Source of the DNA: CAWJMD01 sp963845675
Lineage (GTDB): Bacteria > Actinomycetota > Actinomycetes > Actinomycetales > CAWJMD01
DNA: 64,000 bases
Direction of reading: 5' to 3'
Assembly: GCA_963845675.1 (NCBI GenBank)
Contig: CAWJSX010000005.1
Span: 434,001 to 498,000 of the forward strand
The translations under genes were made by a program, and so were the position numbers. The stretch's first letter is position 1; the number at the start of each line of letters is the position of its first letter. Below the pieces are notes generated by a model. It was given only the letters and a program-made list of their open reading frames with translations. It ran no database searches and was not told the DNA's origin. Below are positions 53,538 to 61,967 of this stretch, one piece after another.

Positions 53538-54170
53538 TCATGGCCGCTCTCCGAGTGCGTTGGCGAGGGCGCGGACGGCTCGCAGCTGCAGCTGCTTGAC
53601 GGCGCCCTCGCTGCGACCTAGCGCCTTCGCGGTCTCCGCGACCGAGAGCTCCTGGAAGAACCTGAGCACCAGGCACTCCTGCTGGTCGGGCCGCAGTCCC
53701 TTCACGGCGTCCACCAGCCGCCGGTCGCGCGCTCGGGTCAGGGCCTCGTCCTCCGGTCCGCTGGCCGGGACCGTGGTGCCCGCTGCCGTCGCCACCTGCT
53801 CGGCGCCGACGAGCTCGTCCGTGGTCACCTCGAGACGGAACCGGCTCGAACGCCGGTGGTCGGTGACGAGGTTGCGGGCGATCGTGATGAACCAGGCTGC
53901 GATGTCGCGACCCTGCCAGGTGAAGCTGTCGATGCGCCGCAGGGCCCGGACGAACGTCTCCGCCGTGATGTCCTCGGCGAGCGCCGCCGAGCCGACGCGG
54001 ACGTACACGTACCGGTAGATGGTGTCGACGTAGAGCTCGTAGATCTGCCCGAACGCCTCGGCGTCGCCGGCCTGGGCCAGCTCGACGAGGGCGGCCACGC
54101 GGGTGCTCTCCGGGTCGTCCGGCACGCCACCGCCGCGACCCGGACCGCGGACGCCCGCGTCCGTCGTCAT
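53538..54170 (-). CDS. bldN: BldN-type ECF sigma factor
   Basis: 210 residues from ATG 54170. Region 2 is EAFGQIYELYVDTIYRYVYVR with DITAETFVRALRRI and SFTWQGRDIAAWFITIARNL; region 4 is LRPDQQECLVLRFFQELSVA with RSEGAVKQLQLRAVRALA. The match to Streptomyces BldN is close. BldN there is made with an extra N-terminal pro-sequence of about 86 residues; upstream bases here can encode a similar extension from ATG 54384 if two missing bases are restored. Its product would direct RNA polymerase to a small developmental or envelope regulon. Confidence 0.88.
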   Translation of the reverse strand: MTTDAGVRGPGRGGGVPDDPESTRVAALVELAQAGDAEAFGQIYELYVDTIYRYVYVRVGSAALAEDITAETFVRALRRIDSFTWQGRDIAAWFITIARNLVTDHRRSSRFRLEVTTDELVGAEQVATAAGTTVPASGPEDEALTRARDRRLVDAVKGLRPDQQECLVLRFFQELSVAETAKALGRSEGAVKQLQLRAVRALANALGERP

Positions 54171-54471
54171 CGCCCGCAGGGCGGAGGCCGGGGTCGTGCC
54201 GTACGGCGCGGCGCCGCCAGCCGTACCTCGCCGGCCAGTGCGGCCAGGGCACCGACGGGCAGGAGGGTCAGCGGCGCGACGCCCACGCCCTGCCGTCCTG
54301 CAGATGCGCCCAGCCATCGTCTCCACCCGGTGCCGTCGACCCGGGGGGTCGCCCGCGGGCTCTGCCTTGCTCAGTGAAGCGCATCGTGTCCGACATCGTA
54401 TGTGAGGCCGATCACGAAGTGCTCGATCACCGTGCTGCCTGCTGGGGCCCGCTGCTACTAGCGTTGTCGGT
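54171..54471 (-). other. Gap upstream of bldN, likely missing N-terminal pro-sequence
   Basis: About 300 bases without a clean gene. Read on the minus strand, ATG 54384 opens a frame (MRFTEQGRARGRPPG ...), then a second frame holds the hydrophobic GVGVAPLTLLPVGALAALAG, whose TGA overlaps the bldN ATG. A TACGAT hexamer ends 10 bases before ATG 54384. Joined through two single-base shifts, these would form a BldN-like N-terminal extension of about 70 residues. Confidence 0.4.
54459..54464 (+). promoter_or_regulatory. -10 motif for leaderless glutaredoxin gene
   Basis: TAGCGT, then 7 bases, then GTG at 54472. Confidence 0.55.
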
Positions 54472-54774
54472 GTGACGGACGGTACTGATGTGGACGCCGG
54501 CACGCGCATCACCCTGGTGACCCGAGAGGCCTGCCACCTCTGCGACGAGGCGCGCTCGGTCGTGGACGCCGTGGCCCGGCGGACGGGTGTCGGCTGGACC
54601 GAGGTCGACGTCGACGCGGACCCGGCCCTGCTCGGCGCGTACTCCGAGCAGGTCCCCGTGGTGCTTGTCGACGGAGCCCGGCACGCCTACTGGCGCGTCG
54701 ACGCGGCCCAGCTGGAGGCAGCCCTCTCGGCTGGTCCCCGTCCGCGCAGCCGCTGGCTCCGCCGCCGCGCCTGA
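54472..54774 (+). CDS. Glutaredoxin family protein
   Basis: 100 residues, thioredoxin fold: ITLVTREACHLCDEARSVVD with a Cys-x-x-Cys (CHLC) active site near residue 22, then EVDVDADPALLGAYSEQVPVVLVDG with the cis-Pro. It fits small actinobacterial redoxins beside rex. Substrate is unknown. The GTG start is leaderless. A 229-base gap to rex holds the rex promoter and operator. Confidence 0.85.
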   Translation: MTDGTDVDAGTRITLVTREACHLCDEARSVVDAVARRTGVGWTEVDVDADPALLGAYSEQVPVVLVDGARHAYWRVDAAQLEAALSAGPRPRSRWLRRRA

Positions 54775-54931
54775 CCCGGTCGTCGCAACCCCCCGCAGAT
54801 CGCGGACGACGTGCCGTCGCGGGGGCCGCTGGACCGCGGAAAGGGGACGATCCGCGGTCGGAGGGGGCCCGACCGCGACGCCGGACCCCCGTGACAATGC
54901 TCACCCGGGGCGTGGGTATCCTCCGCCGACT

Positions 54932-54949
54932 TTGTGCGCGTGTTCACAA
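54932..54949. promoter_or_regulatory. Rex operator (ROP)
   Basis: TTGTG-CGCGTGTT-CACAA, 18 bp, matches the Rex box TTGTGnnnnnnnnCACAA of Streptomyces. It overlaps the -35 of the rex promoter; binding of Rex at low NADH/NAD+ would repress its own operon. Confidence 0.85.
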
Positions 54950-54960
54950 GTGCCTACCCT
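54932..54960 (+). promoter_or_regulatory. rex-hemACD promoter
   Basis: -35 TTGTGC (54932-54937), 17-base spacer, -10 TACCCT (54955-54960). The leader to the GTG at 55004 is about 35 bases and carries an AAGGAG sequence. Confidence 0.65.
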
Positions 54961-55003
54961 GGCCAGGTCCGTGTGTCGCGCAGCGAAGGAGACGGCACCC
55001 GCC

Positions 55004-55717
55004 GTGAGCAGTCCCCGCAGCGACCTGACGCCACCGCTCAGGGGTGCAGGCCGCCAGATCCCGGAGGCGACCGTCGCCCGCCTGCCGGTCTACCTGCGGG
55101 CGCTCAGCGTCCTGGTGGAACGCGGGGTGTCGACCGTGTCCTCGGAGGAGCTCGCCACCGAGTCCGGCGTGAACTCCGCCAAGCTGCGCAAGGACCTCTC
55201 CCACCTGGGCTCGTACGGCACGCGCGGCGTCGGCTACGAGTGCGAGCACCTCGTCTACCAGATCTCCCGCGAGCTCGGCCTGGCCGAGGACTGGCGAGTG
55301 GTGATCGTCGGGATCGGGAACCTGGGGCACGCCCTCGCGAACTACGGCGGGTTCTCGTCCCGGGGGGTCTCCGTCGTGGCGCTGCTGGACGCGGACCCCG
55401 ACGTCGTGGGCGAGAACGTCGCCGGTCTGCCGGTCCGCCCGATCCAGGACCTCGAGCGGGTGGTCGAGGACCTCGACGTCTCGATCGGCGTCATCGCGAC
55501 CCCCGGCCCGGCCGCGCAGGACGTCTGCGACCGGCTGGTCGCGTGCGGCGTCACGAGCATCCTCAACTTCGCCCCGGTCCTGCTCCAGGTCCCGACCGAC
55601 GTCGCCCTGCGCCGCGTCGACCTGTCGACAGAGCTCCAGATCCTCGCGTTCCACCAGCAGCGCAAGGCCGGCCTGCTGTCCGCGGCCGACGCCGCGAACC
55701 TGGAGGTGGCCCGATGA
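55004..55717 (+). CDS. rex: Redox-sensing transcriptional repressor Rex
   Basis: 237 residues. N-terminal winged helix (ATVARLPVYLRALSVLVERG with GVNSAKLRKDLSHLGSYGTRG) and a Rossmann domain that binds NADH (VVIVGIGNLGHALANYGGF). It ends with the domain-swapped helix region LQILAFHQQRKAG. Rex represses respiratory and fermentation genes and leaves DNA when NADH rises. A perfect Rex box overlaps the promoter. GTG 55004 was chosen over GTG 54971 from family length. Its stop overlaps hemA. Confidence 0.96.
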   Translation: MSSPRSDLTPPLRGAGRQIPEATVARLPVYLRALSVLVERGVSTVSSEELATESGVNSAKLRKDLSHLGSYGTRGVGYECEHLVYQISRELGLAEDWRVVIVGIGNLGHALANYGGFSSRGVSVVALLDADPDVVGENVAGLPVRPIQDLERVVEDLDVSIGVIATPGPAAQDVCDRLVACGVTSILNFAPVLLQVPTDVALRRVDLSTELQILAFHQQRKAGLLSAADAANLEVAR

Positions 55718-57117
55718 GCCTGCTCCTCGTGGGCCTGTCCCACCACTCCGCCCCCCTCGACGTGCTCGAGCGGGCGGCCCTGGACGCCACCGGTGCCCGT
55801 GCGCTGGCGGCGACGCTGCTCGGCTCCGAGCACGTCAGCGAGGCGGCCGTGCTGGCCACCTGCAACCGGCTCGAGGTGTACGCGGACGTCACGACGTTCC
55901 ACGGGGGGCTGGCCGACGTCGGCGCGACCCTCTCGACGCGCACGGGGATGGACCTCGCGACCCTCACCGACCACCTCTACGTCCAGTACGCCGAGCACGC
56001 CGTGGGTCACCTCTTCACGGTCACGGCCGGCCTGGACTCGATGGCGATCGGTGAGGCGCAGGTGCTCGGCCAGGTGCGGGCCATGCTCCGTCGCGGCCAG
56101 GACGACGGGACCCTCGGGCGCGTCCTCGACCCGCTGCTGCAGCAGGCGCTGCGCGTCGGCAAGCGGGCCCACACCGAGACGGGCCTCGACAACGCGGGCC
56201 ACTCGCTGGTGCACGCGGCGCTCGCTCACGCCCCGGAGCTGGCAGCCCCGATCGACCGCGCCAGGACGCTCGTCGTCGGCGCGGGTGCCATGAGCGCCCT
56301 CGCCGTCGCCACGCTCTCGCGTGCCGGCGCCCGCAGCATCACCGTCGCCAACCGCACCCCGGAGCGGGCCCGCCGCCTGGCCGAGTCGGTGGGCGGACGG
56401 TGGCTGACGCTCGACGACGACGACGCGCTCGTCGAGGCGCTGGCCGCGGCCGAGGTCGTCGTCTCGTGCACGGGCGCCGTCGGGCACGTGCTCACCCCCG
56501 ACCTCCTCACCCGGGCCCGCGCCGTGGCGGACCGGGAGGGCGGGGCGGCCCCGCGCCAGCTCCTGATCGACCTCGCCCTGCCCCGGGACGTCGCGCCGGG
56601 GGTCGACGCCCTCGACGGCGTGACCGTGATCGGCCTGCGTGAGCTCGGGGACGAGCTGGCCCACGCCGAGGTCGGGGCCGACCTGGAGGCCGCCGCGGCG
56701 ATCGTCTCCGCCGAGGTCGAGGCGTACCTCTCGCAGCAGCGGGCCGACTCGGTGGCGCCGACAGTGGTCGCACTGCGCTCCTACGCCGGCGAGGTCGTGG
56801 CCGGCGAGCTGGCGCGGCTGCGTCAGCGGCTCGGCGACAGCGTCGACGACCGCGTGCGGGCAGAGCTGGACCAGACGGTGCGCCGGGTCGTCGACAAGCT
56901 GCTGCACACCCCCACCGTGCGGGTGAAGTCCCTGGCCGCCGAGGACGGTGGGCACTACGCCGCGGCGCTGCGCGAGCTCTTCGACCTCGACATGGAGTCG
57001 CAGTCGCCCGGTCCGCTGCAGAACGTGGCCGAGGCACTGGCCGCGTCCCCGACGCCGACCCCGACCGCCGCTCCGCGCGTGCAACCGGGTCCAGCCGCCC
57101 AGGGTCGTGCGTCGTGA
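55714..57117 (+). CDS. hemA: Glutamyl-tRNA reductase
   Basis: 467 residues. First committed step to ALA: reduces Glu-tRNA to glutamate-1-semialdehyde. The catalytic Cys50 is in TCNRLEVY, SMAIGEAQVLGQV follows, and the NADPH domain has VVGAGAMSALAVATLSRAG. A 40-residue Pro/Thr/Ala tail ends the protein. ATG 55714 overlaps the rex stop, coupling redox sensing with tetrapyrrole synthesis. HemL encoded at 62472 uses its product. Confidence 0.97.
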   Translation: MSLLLVGLSHHSAPLDVLERAALDATGARALAATLLGSEHVSEAAVLATCNRLEVYADVTTFHGGLADVGATLSTRTGMDLATLTDHLYVQYAEHAVGHLFTVTAGLDSMAIGEAQVLGQVRAMLRRGQDDGTLGRVLDPLLQQALRVGKRAHTETGLDNAGHSLVHAALAHAPELAAPIDRARTLVVGAGAMSALAVATLSRAGARSITVANRTPERARRLAESVGGRWLTLDDDDALVEALAAAEVVVSCTGAVGHVLTPDLLTRARAVADREGGAAPRQLLIDLALPRDVAPGVDALDGVTVIGLRELGDELAHAEVGADLEAAAAIVSAEVEAYLSQQRADSVAPTVVALRSYAGEVVAGELARLRQRLGDSVDDRVRAELDQTVRRVVDKLLHTPTVRVKSLAAEDGGHYAAALRELFDLDMESQSPGPLQNVAEALAASPTPTPTAAPRVQPGPAAQGRAS

Positions 57118-58088
57118 CCGCACCCTTGCGGTTGGGAACGCGCCGTAGCCTGCTCGCGCGCACCCAGAGCGAGCTGGTCGCCGACGCCCTCCGCCGCCAG
57201 ACCGGGCGCCAGGTGGACCTCGTGGAGATCACCACCGAGGGGGACCTGAGCTCGGCACCGCTCGCCCAGATCGGCGGGACGGGCGTGTTCGTCTCGGCAC
57301 TGCGCCACGCGCTGCTGGACGGACGGATCGACCTCGCCGTCCACTCGCTCAAGGACCTGCCCACCGCCCCCTGCGACGGGATCGCCATCGCCGCGGTCCC
57401 CGCCCGGCAGGACCCTCGTGACGTGCTGGTGGCGCGCGACGGCCTCACCCTCGGCGAGCTGCCGCGAGGTGCGCGCATCGGCACCGGGTCTCCGCGGCGC
57501 GCGGCCCAGCTCAGGGCCCTCGACCTGGGGCTCGACCCCGTCGCCGTGCGCGGGAACGTGGACACCCGTCTGCGGCTCGTCGCGTCCGGCGACGTCGACG
57601 CCGTGGTGCTCGCCCGCGCGGGGCTGCTTCGCATCGGCAGAGCCGACGAGGCGACGGAGGTCCTCGACCCGATCCAGATCCTGCCCGCTCCCGGGCAGGG
57701 TGCGCTGGCCGTCGAGACCCGGTCCGGCGACGACGAGACCCGTTCTCTGGTGGCTGTTCTCGACGACCAGCCAAGCCGTGCCTGCGTCGAGGCGGAGCGT
57801 TCGCTGCTCGCCGCTCTCGAGGGCGGGTGCTCGGCGCCGATCGGTGCCCTCGCCGAGTGGGCAGAGGGTGACGACGGTCCGGAGCTGTTCCTCCGCGCGG
57901 TCGTGACGGCCGTCGACGGGACGGCCGACCTGCGCAGGTCGGCAACAGGTGCGACCGTCGACCCGACCGCGCTGGGCCGCCGACTGGCCGCCCTGATGAT
58001 CGACGACGGGGCGCCGGCGCTCGTCGCGCCCCCGACCCACGACGTTTCCGTGCTCGTCAGTTCAGCAGTTCAGGAGAGTGAGCAGTGA
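57114..58088 (+). CDS. hemC: Porphobilinogen deaminase (hydroxymethylbilane synthase)
   Basis: 324 residues. It joins four porphobilinogens on a dipyrromethane cofactor attached to Cys239 (EGGCSAPIGA). Substrate-binding Arg and Lys positions appear in LRLGTRRSLLARTQSELV, VHSLKDLPT and RIGTGSPRRAAQL. The C-terminus is slightly longer than usual. The GTG start overlaps the hemA stop, and its own stop overlaps the hemD start. Confidence 0.97.
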   Translation: MTAPLRLGTRRSLLARTQSELVADALRRQTGRQVDLVEITTEGDLSSAPLAQIGGTGVFVSALRHALLDGRIDLAVHSLKDLPTAPCDGIAIAAVPARQDPRDVLVARDGLTLGELPRGARIGTGSPRRAAQLRALDLGLDPVAVRGNVDTRLRLVASGDVDAVVLARAGLLRIGRADEATEVLDPIQILPAPGQGALAVETRSGDDETRSLVAVLDDQPSRACVEAERSLLAALEGGCSAPIGALAEWAEGDDGPELFLRAVVTAVDGTADLRRSATGATVDPTALGRRLAALMIDDGAPALVAPPTHDVSVLVSSAVQESEQ

Positions 58089-59707
58089 CCGCCACCCAGA
58101 AGAAGCCCCTCGGCTCCGTCGCCTTCGTCGGCAGCGGCCCGGGCGACCCCGACCTGCTCACGGTGCGGGCCACCCAGGTGCTGCAGCAGGCGCAGACGGT
58201 GGTGCTCGACCGAGGCGCCTCTGCCGGTCAGCAGGACGACGTCCTGCGGCGCTGGTGCGGCCCCGAGGTCGAGCTGCTCGACGCCGGCTTCGGTGAGAGC
58301 GGCCAGCCCCTGACCCACGCCGGGCGGGCCAAGCTCGTCACGCGGGCGGCCAAGGCCGGCCACCGGGTGGTGCGCCTGCTCGACGGCGACGGGTCGACGT
58401 TCGGTGGGCTCGCCGAGGAGCTCCTGGCGTGCCGCAAGGCCGGCGTCCCGGTCGAGGTCGTGCCGGGTGTCGCCCTGCACACCGCGGTCCCGGTCTTCGC
58501 CGGCGTGCCGACCACCAGCTCGGCGGTGGCCTCCGTGCACGTGGTGGACGCGGCCGGTCGCTTCGACGCGTCCACGCTGGTCGACGCCAGGTCGACCGTG
58601 GTGCTGCTCGGCACGCGCGCCGACCTGGTGCAGGCCGTGGGAGCCCTCGTGCAGGCCGGCCGGGACGCCGAGGCGGCCGTCGTGGTCACCGCGCAGGGCA
58701 GCACCACCGCGCAGTCCTCGCTGGACTCGACGCTCGGTGCCCTGCCCGACCTGCTCGAGGGGTCGGACGACGAGCAGTTCCCGCGTCCCCTGGTCGCCGT
58801 CACCGGGCCGACCGTCGCGCTGCGCGAACGCGTCTCCTGGTTCGAGACCAAGCCGCTGTTCGGCTGGCGGGTGCTCGTCCCGCGCACGCAGGCCCAGTCG
58901 GGGCCGATGACGGAGAGCCTGGCGTCGTTCGGCGCCGTGGGCGAGGTCGTGCCGACGATCTCGGTCGAGCCGCCGCGCACCCCGCACCAGATGGAGAAGG
59001 CCGTCACCGGTCTCGTGACCGGACGGTACGAGTGGGTCGGCTTCACCTCCGTCAACGCGGTCCGCGCCGTGCGAGAGAAGTTCCTCGAGTACGGCCTGGA
59101 CGCCCGCGCGTTCGCCGGCCTCAAGATCGCCGCCGTCGGCGGTGTGACGGCGGATGCCCTGCGCGAGTGGGGGATCGAGCCCGACCTCGTGCCTGCGGAG
59201 GAGCAGTCCGCTCACGGCCTGCTGGCCGAGTGGCCGCCGTACGACACGGTGCTCGACCCGATCAACCGGGTCTTCCTGCCGCGTGCGGACATCGCGACCG
59301 ACACCCTGGTGGCGGGTCTGCAGGAGATCGGCTGGGAGGTCGACGACGTCACCGCCTACCGCACCGTGCGCGCCGCGCCGCCGCCGGCGCCGGTCCGCGA
59401 CGCCATCAAGAACGGGTCCTTCGACGCGGTCGTCTTCACCTCGTCGTCCACCGTGCGCAACCTGGTCGGTATCGCCGGCAAGCCGCACCCGTCGACCGTC
59501 GTGGCGTGCATCGGGCCCGCCACGGCCAAGACCGCCGAGGAGCACGGCCTGCGGGTCGACGTTCTCGCGTCCGAGCCGAGTGCGGCAGCCGTCGTCGACG
59601 CCCTGGCCGAGTACGGCTCCGGGCTGAGGGCAGCCGCCACGGAGGCCGGCGAGCCGGTGCTGCGCCCGAGCCAGAAGCGTCCGGCGGCACGTCGCCGGGC
59701 ACGCTGA
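58085..59707 (+). CDS. hemD: Uroporphyrinogen-III synthase fused to a CobA-like methyltransferase domain
   Basis: 540 residues in two parts. The N-terminal half (1-250) has the tetrapyrrole methylase fold: VAFVGSGPGDPDLLTVRATQVL and VEVVPGVALHTAVPVFAGVP. The GDPxxFGR loop is changed to LLDGDGSTFGGLAEE, so methylation activity is uncertain. The C-terminal half (260-530) is HemD-type cyclase with GWRVLVPRTQAQSG, VGFTSVNAVRAV and VVFTSSSTVRNL. It makes uroporphyrinogen III, and possibly precorrin-2. The family is known in actinobacteria. GTG 58085 overlaps hemC. Confidence 0.92.
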   Translation: MTATQKKPLGSVAFVGSGPGDPDLLTVRATQVLQQAQTVVLDRGASAGQQDDVLRRWCGPEVELLDAGFGESGQPLTHAGRAKLVTRAAKAGHRVVRLLDGDGSTFGGLAEELLACRKAGVPVEVVPGVALHTAVPVFAGVPTTSSAVASVHVVDAAGRFDASTLVDARSTVVLLGTRADLVQAVGALVQAGRDAEAAVVVTAQGSTTAQSSLDSTLGALPDLLEGSDDEQFPRPLVAVTGPTVALRERVSWFETKPLFGWRVLVPRTQAQSGPMTESLASFGAVGEVVPTISVEPPRTPHQMEKAVTGLVTGRYEWVGFTSVNAVRAVREKFLEYGLDARAFAGLKIAAVGGVTADALREWGIEPDLVPAEEQSAHGLLAEWPPYDTVLDPINRVFLPRADIATDTLVAGLQEIGWEVDDVTAYRTVRAAPPPAPVRDAIKNGSFDAVVFTSSSTVRNLVGIAGKPHPSTVVACIGPATAKTAEEHGLRVDVLASEPSAAAVVDALAEYGSGLRAAATEAGEPVLRPSQKRPAARRRAR

Positions 59708-59720
59708 GCCCGGCCAGGGC

Positions 59721-60716
59721 ATGACGACGGCGGAGGGGCCGGGCTTCCCCGTGGCGCGACCGCGACGCCTGCGTGCCACCCCTTCGCTGCGGTCGCTCAC
59801 GTCCGAGCACCGACTGCACGGCGGTCGGCTCGTGCTGCCGATGTTCGTCCGCGAGGGCATCGACGAGCCGACCGCGATCACGTCGATGCCAGGGGTGGTG
59901 CAGCACACGCTGCCGTCCCTGGTCGAGGCCGCGCGCGACGCGGTCGACGCCGGGGTGGGTGGCGTGATGCTGTTCGGCGTGCCCGCCGTCCGTGACGCCA
60001 CCGGATCGGCCGGGGACGACCCGGACGGCATCCTCAACCTGGCCCTGCGTGCGGTGACGGAGGCGGTCGGCGACCGCACCGTGGTGATGGCGGACCTGTG
60101 CCTGGACGAGTTCACCGAGCACGGCCACTGCGGCGTGCTGGGCGAGGACGGCTCCGTCGACAACGACGCGACCCTCGACCGCTACGCGTCGGTGGCGCTC
60201 GCGCAGGCCGCAGCAGGCGCCACCGTGCTGGGGCTCAGCGGGATGATGGACGGCCAGGTCGGCGCAGTGCGAGCGGCGCTCGACGCCGCCGGACGGCAGG
60301 ACGTCGTGCTGCTGGCCTACGCGGCCAAGTACGCCTCGGCCTTCTACGGGCCGTTCCGGGAGGCCGTTGACTCGCAGCTCACCGGCGACCGGCGCTCGTA
60401 CCAGCAGGACCCCGCGAACGCCCGTGAGGCGCTGCGCGAGGTGCGCATGGACGTGGCGGAGGGCGCCGACCTCGTGATGGTCAAGCCGGGACTGCCCTAC
60501 CTGGACGTGCTGGCCTCCGTCCGGGCGGCGGTCGACCTGCCCGTGTGGGCCTACCAGGTCTCCGGCGAGTACGCGATGGTCGAGGCGGCCGCCGCCAACG
60601 GGTGGATCGACCGCGAGCGGGCGATCGGTGAGTCGCTGACGGCCCTCGTGCGTGCGGGCGCGGACGTGGTGCTCACGTACTGGGCGGTCGAGGTCGCGCG
60701 CTCCCTGCGTGCCTGA
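59721..60716 (+). CDS. hemB: Delta-aminolevulinic acid dehydratase (porphobilinogen synthase)
   Basis: 331 residues. It condenses two ALA to porphobilinogen. Schiff-base Lys203 (AYAAKYASAFYG) and Lys255 (VMVKPGLPYLD) are present. The metal loop reads DLCLDEFTEHGHCGVL: two of the three zinc Cys (127, 137) are kept and the middle one is Asp129, an intermediate between Zn- and Mg-type enzymes. Start 13 bases after hemD. It ends the rex-hem operon. Confidence 0.96.
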   Translation: MTTAEGPGFPVARPRRLRATPSLRSLTSEHRLHGGRLVLPMFVREGIDEPTAITSMPGVVQHTLPSLVEAARDAVDAGVGGVMLFGVPAVRDATGSAGDDPDGILNLALRAVTEAVGDRTVVMADLCLDEFTEHGHCGVLGEDGSVDNDATLDRYASVALAQAAAGATVLGLSGMMDGQVGAVRAALDAAGRQDVVLLAYAAKYASAFYGPFREAVDSQLTGDRRSYQQDPANAREALREVRMDVAEGADLVMVKPGLPYLDVLASVRAAVDLPVWAYQVSGEYAMVEAAAANGWIDRERAIGESLTALVRAGADVVLTYWAVEVARSLRA

Positions 60717-60759
60717 CCGGGCGAGACCGTGACCTGAGCGCCCCGTGCACCTGACGGCC

Positions 60760-61194
60760 TCAGCGCGGCTCGAGGACGAACACGGGGATCAGACGATCGG
60801 TCCTGGTCTGGTAGCCCGCGTAGTCGGGGAACGCCTCCACGCAGCGCGGCCACCACTCCTCGCGCTCGCTGCCGGTGAGCTCCCGCGCTCGTGCCGGCTT
60901 GGTCTCCGTGCCGTCCTGGACATCGAGGTCCGGGTTCGCCACGAGGTTGTGGAACCACTGGGGATGGGTCGGCGCGCCGCCCTGGCTGGCCACGGCCGCG
61001 TACACGCCGTCGTGCTCCACACGCATGAGCGGGACCTTGCGCACCTTGCCGGACTTCACGCCCCGCATCGTCAGCATCACCACGGGCCGGTTCTGGATGT
61101 GGACCGAGCGGGTGTCACCGGTCCGCTCGATCTCGTCGACCTGCTTGCGTACCCAGGCGCTCGGGGACGGCTCGTACTCTCCGCTGATCGTCAT
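60760..61194 (-). CDS. Deazaflavin-dependent nitroreductase-family protein (Ddn-like)
   Basis: 144 residues of the split beta-barrel F420-binding family: WVRKQVDEIERTGDTRSV, VVMLTMRGVKSGKVRKVPLMRVEHDG, VASQGGAPTHPQWFHNLVANPDLDVQDG and a C-terminal VFVLEP. In mycobacteria Ddn reduces quinones and activates nitroimidazole drugs with F420H2; this homologue suggests the organism makes F420. ATG 61194 lacks a clear upstream site. Convergent with hemB. Confidence 0.9.
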   Translation of the reverse strand: MTISGEYEPSPSAWVRKQVDEIERTGDTRSVHIQNRPVVMLTMRGVKSGKVRKVPLMRVEHDGVYAAVASQGGAPTHPQWFHNLVANPDLDVQDGTETKPARARELTGSEREEWWPRCVEAFPDYAGYQTRTDRLIPVFVLEPR

Positions 61195-61264
61195 GCCCGG
61201 CCCAACGCGCGCGGGCTGTCCCGTCATCCCGGCCTGCCCGGACGTCGCGTGCACGGACGTGGCG

Positions 61265-61297
61265 GAGGGCCCGGCGCCTCGTGCGCACCGGGCCCTC
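61265..61297 (-). terminator. Terminator of the YceI gene
   Basis: GAGGGCCCGG (61265-61274) pairs with CCGGGCCCTC (61288-61297) around a 13-base loop, 13 bases after the YceI stop. Confidence 0.55.
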
Positions 61298-61309
61298 GAC
61301 CGTGGGTCC

Positions 61310-61876
61310 TCAGGCCTGCTTGATGGCCGAGACGTCCAGCTGGAGCTTGATCTTCTTGCTGACCAGCACACCGCCGGTCTCGAGCGCGGCGTTCCAGGTC
61401 AGGCCCCACTGCTCGCGGTCGACGTCCGTCGACGCGGAGAACCCGGCGCGCTGGTTGCCGAACGGGTCGGTGGCCACGCCCTCGAACTCGACGTCGAGGG
61501 AGACGGTCCGGGTGACGCCCTTGATGGTGAGGTCGCCGTCCATCACGTAGTCGTCGCCGTTGGCGCGGACGGCGGTGGCGGTGAACGTGATCGAGGGGTG
61601 CGTCTCGGCGTCGAAGAAGTCGCCGCTGGTCAGGTGGGCGTCCCGGTCGGGGCTGCCGGTCGCGACGGACGCGACGGCGATGGTCGCCGTGGCGGACGAG
61701 GACTCGACGTCATCGCCGATGACCAGGCTGCCCTCGACGTCGGTGAAGCGGCCGCGGACCTTGGTGACCATGGCGTGGCGGGCGACGAAGCCCACCTCGG
61801 TGTGCGAGGGGTCGATCGTGTACGTGCCGGGCACGAGTCCGGCGGGGAGCGTGGTGCCGGTGGAGGTGGAGGTCAT
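61310..61876 (-). CDS. YceI family protein
   Basis: 188 residues. Lipocalin-like beta barrel that binds isoprenoid lipids in relatives: GTYTIDPSHTEVGFVARHAMVTKVRGRF, ASVATGSPDRDAHLTSGDFFDAETHPSITF and DLTIKGVTRTVSLDVEF. There is no signal peptide, so this copy is cytoplasmic. ATG 61876 has GAGGAG upstream. The gene diverges from a MarR regulator, a pairing common in actinobacteria; the 91-base region between them contains the probable operator. Confidence 0.93.
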   Translation of the reverse strand: MTSTSTGTTLPAGLVPGTYTIDPSHTEVGFVARHAMVTKVRGRFTDVEGSLVIGDDVESSSATATIAVASVATGSPDRDAHLTSGDFFDAETHPSITFTATAVRANGDDYVMDGDLTIKGVTRTVSLDVEFEGVATDPFGNQRAGFSASTDVDREQWGLTWNAALETGGVLVSKKIKLQLDVSAIKQA

Positions 61877-61955
61877 GGGGTGTCTCCTCGGGAGAGGGTG
61901 GGTGACTGTCGACCACTACAAGGTTCGTGAGTGTTCAACTATTCCCGGCACTGGC

Positions 61956-61961
61956 TAGGAT
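61956..61961 (+). promoter_or_regulatory. -10 motif for leaderless MarR gene
   Basis: TAGGAT, then 6 bases, then GTG at 61968; a TTCAAC -35-like hexamer is at 61934-61939. Confidence 0.55.
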
Positions 61962-61967
61962 TTGCCT

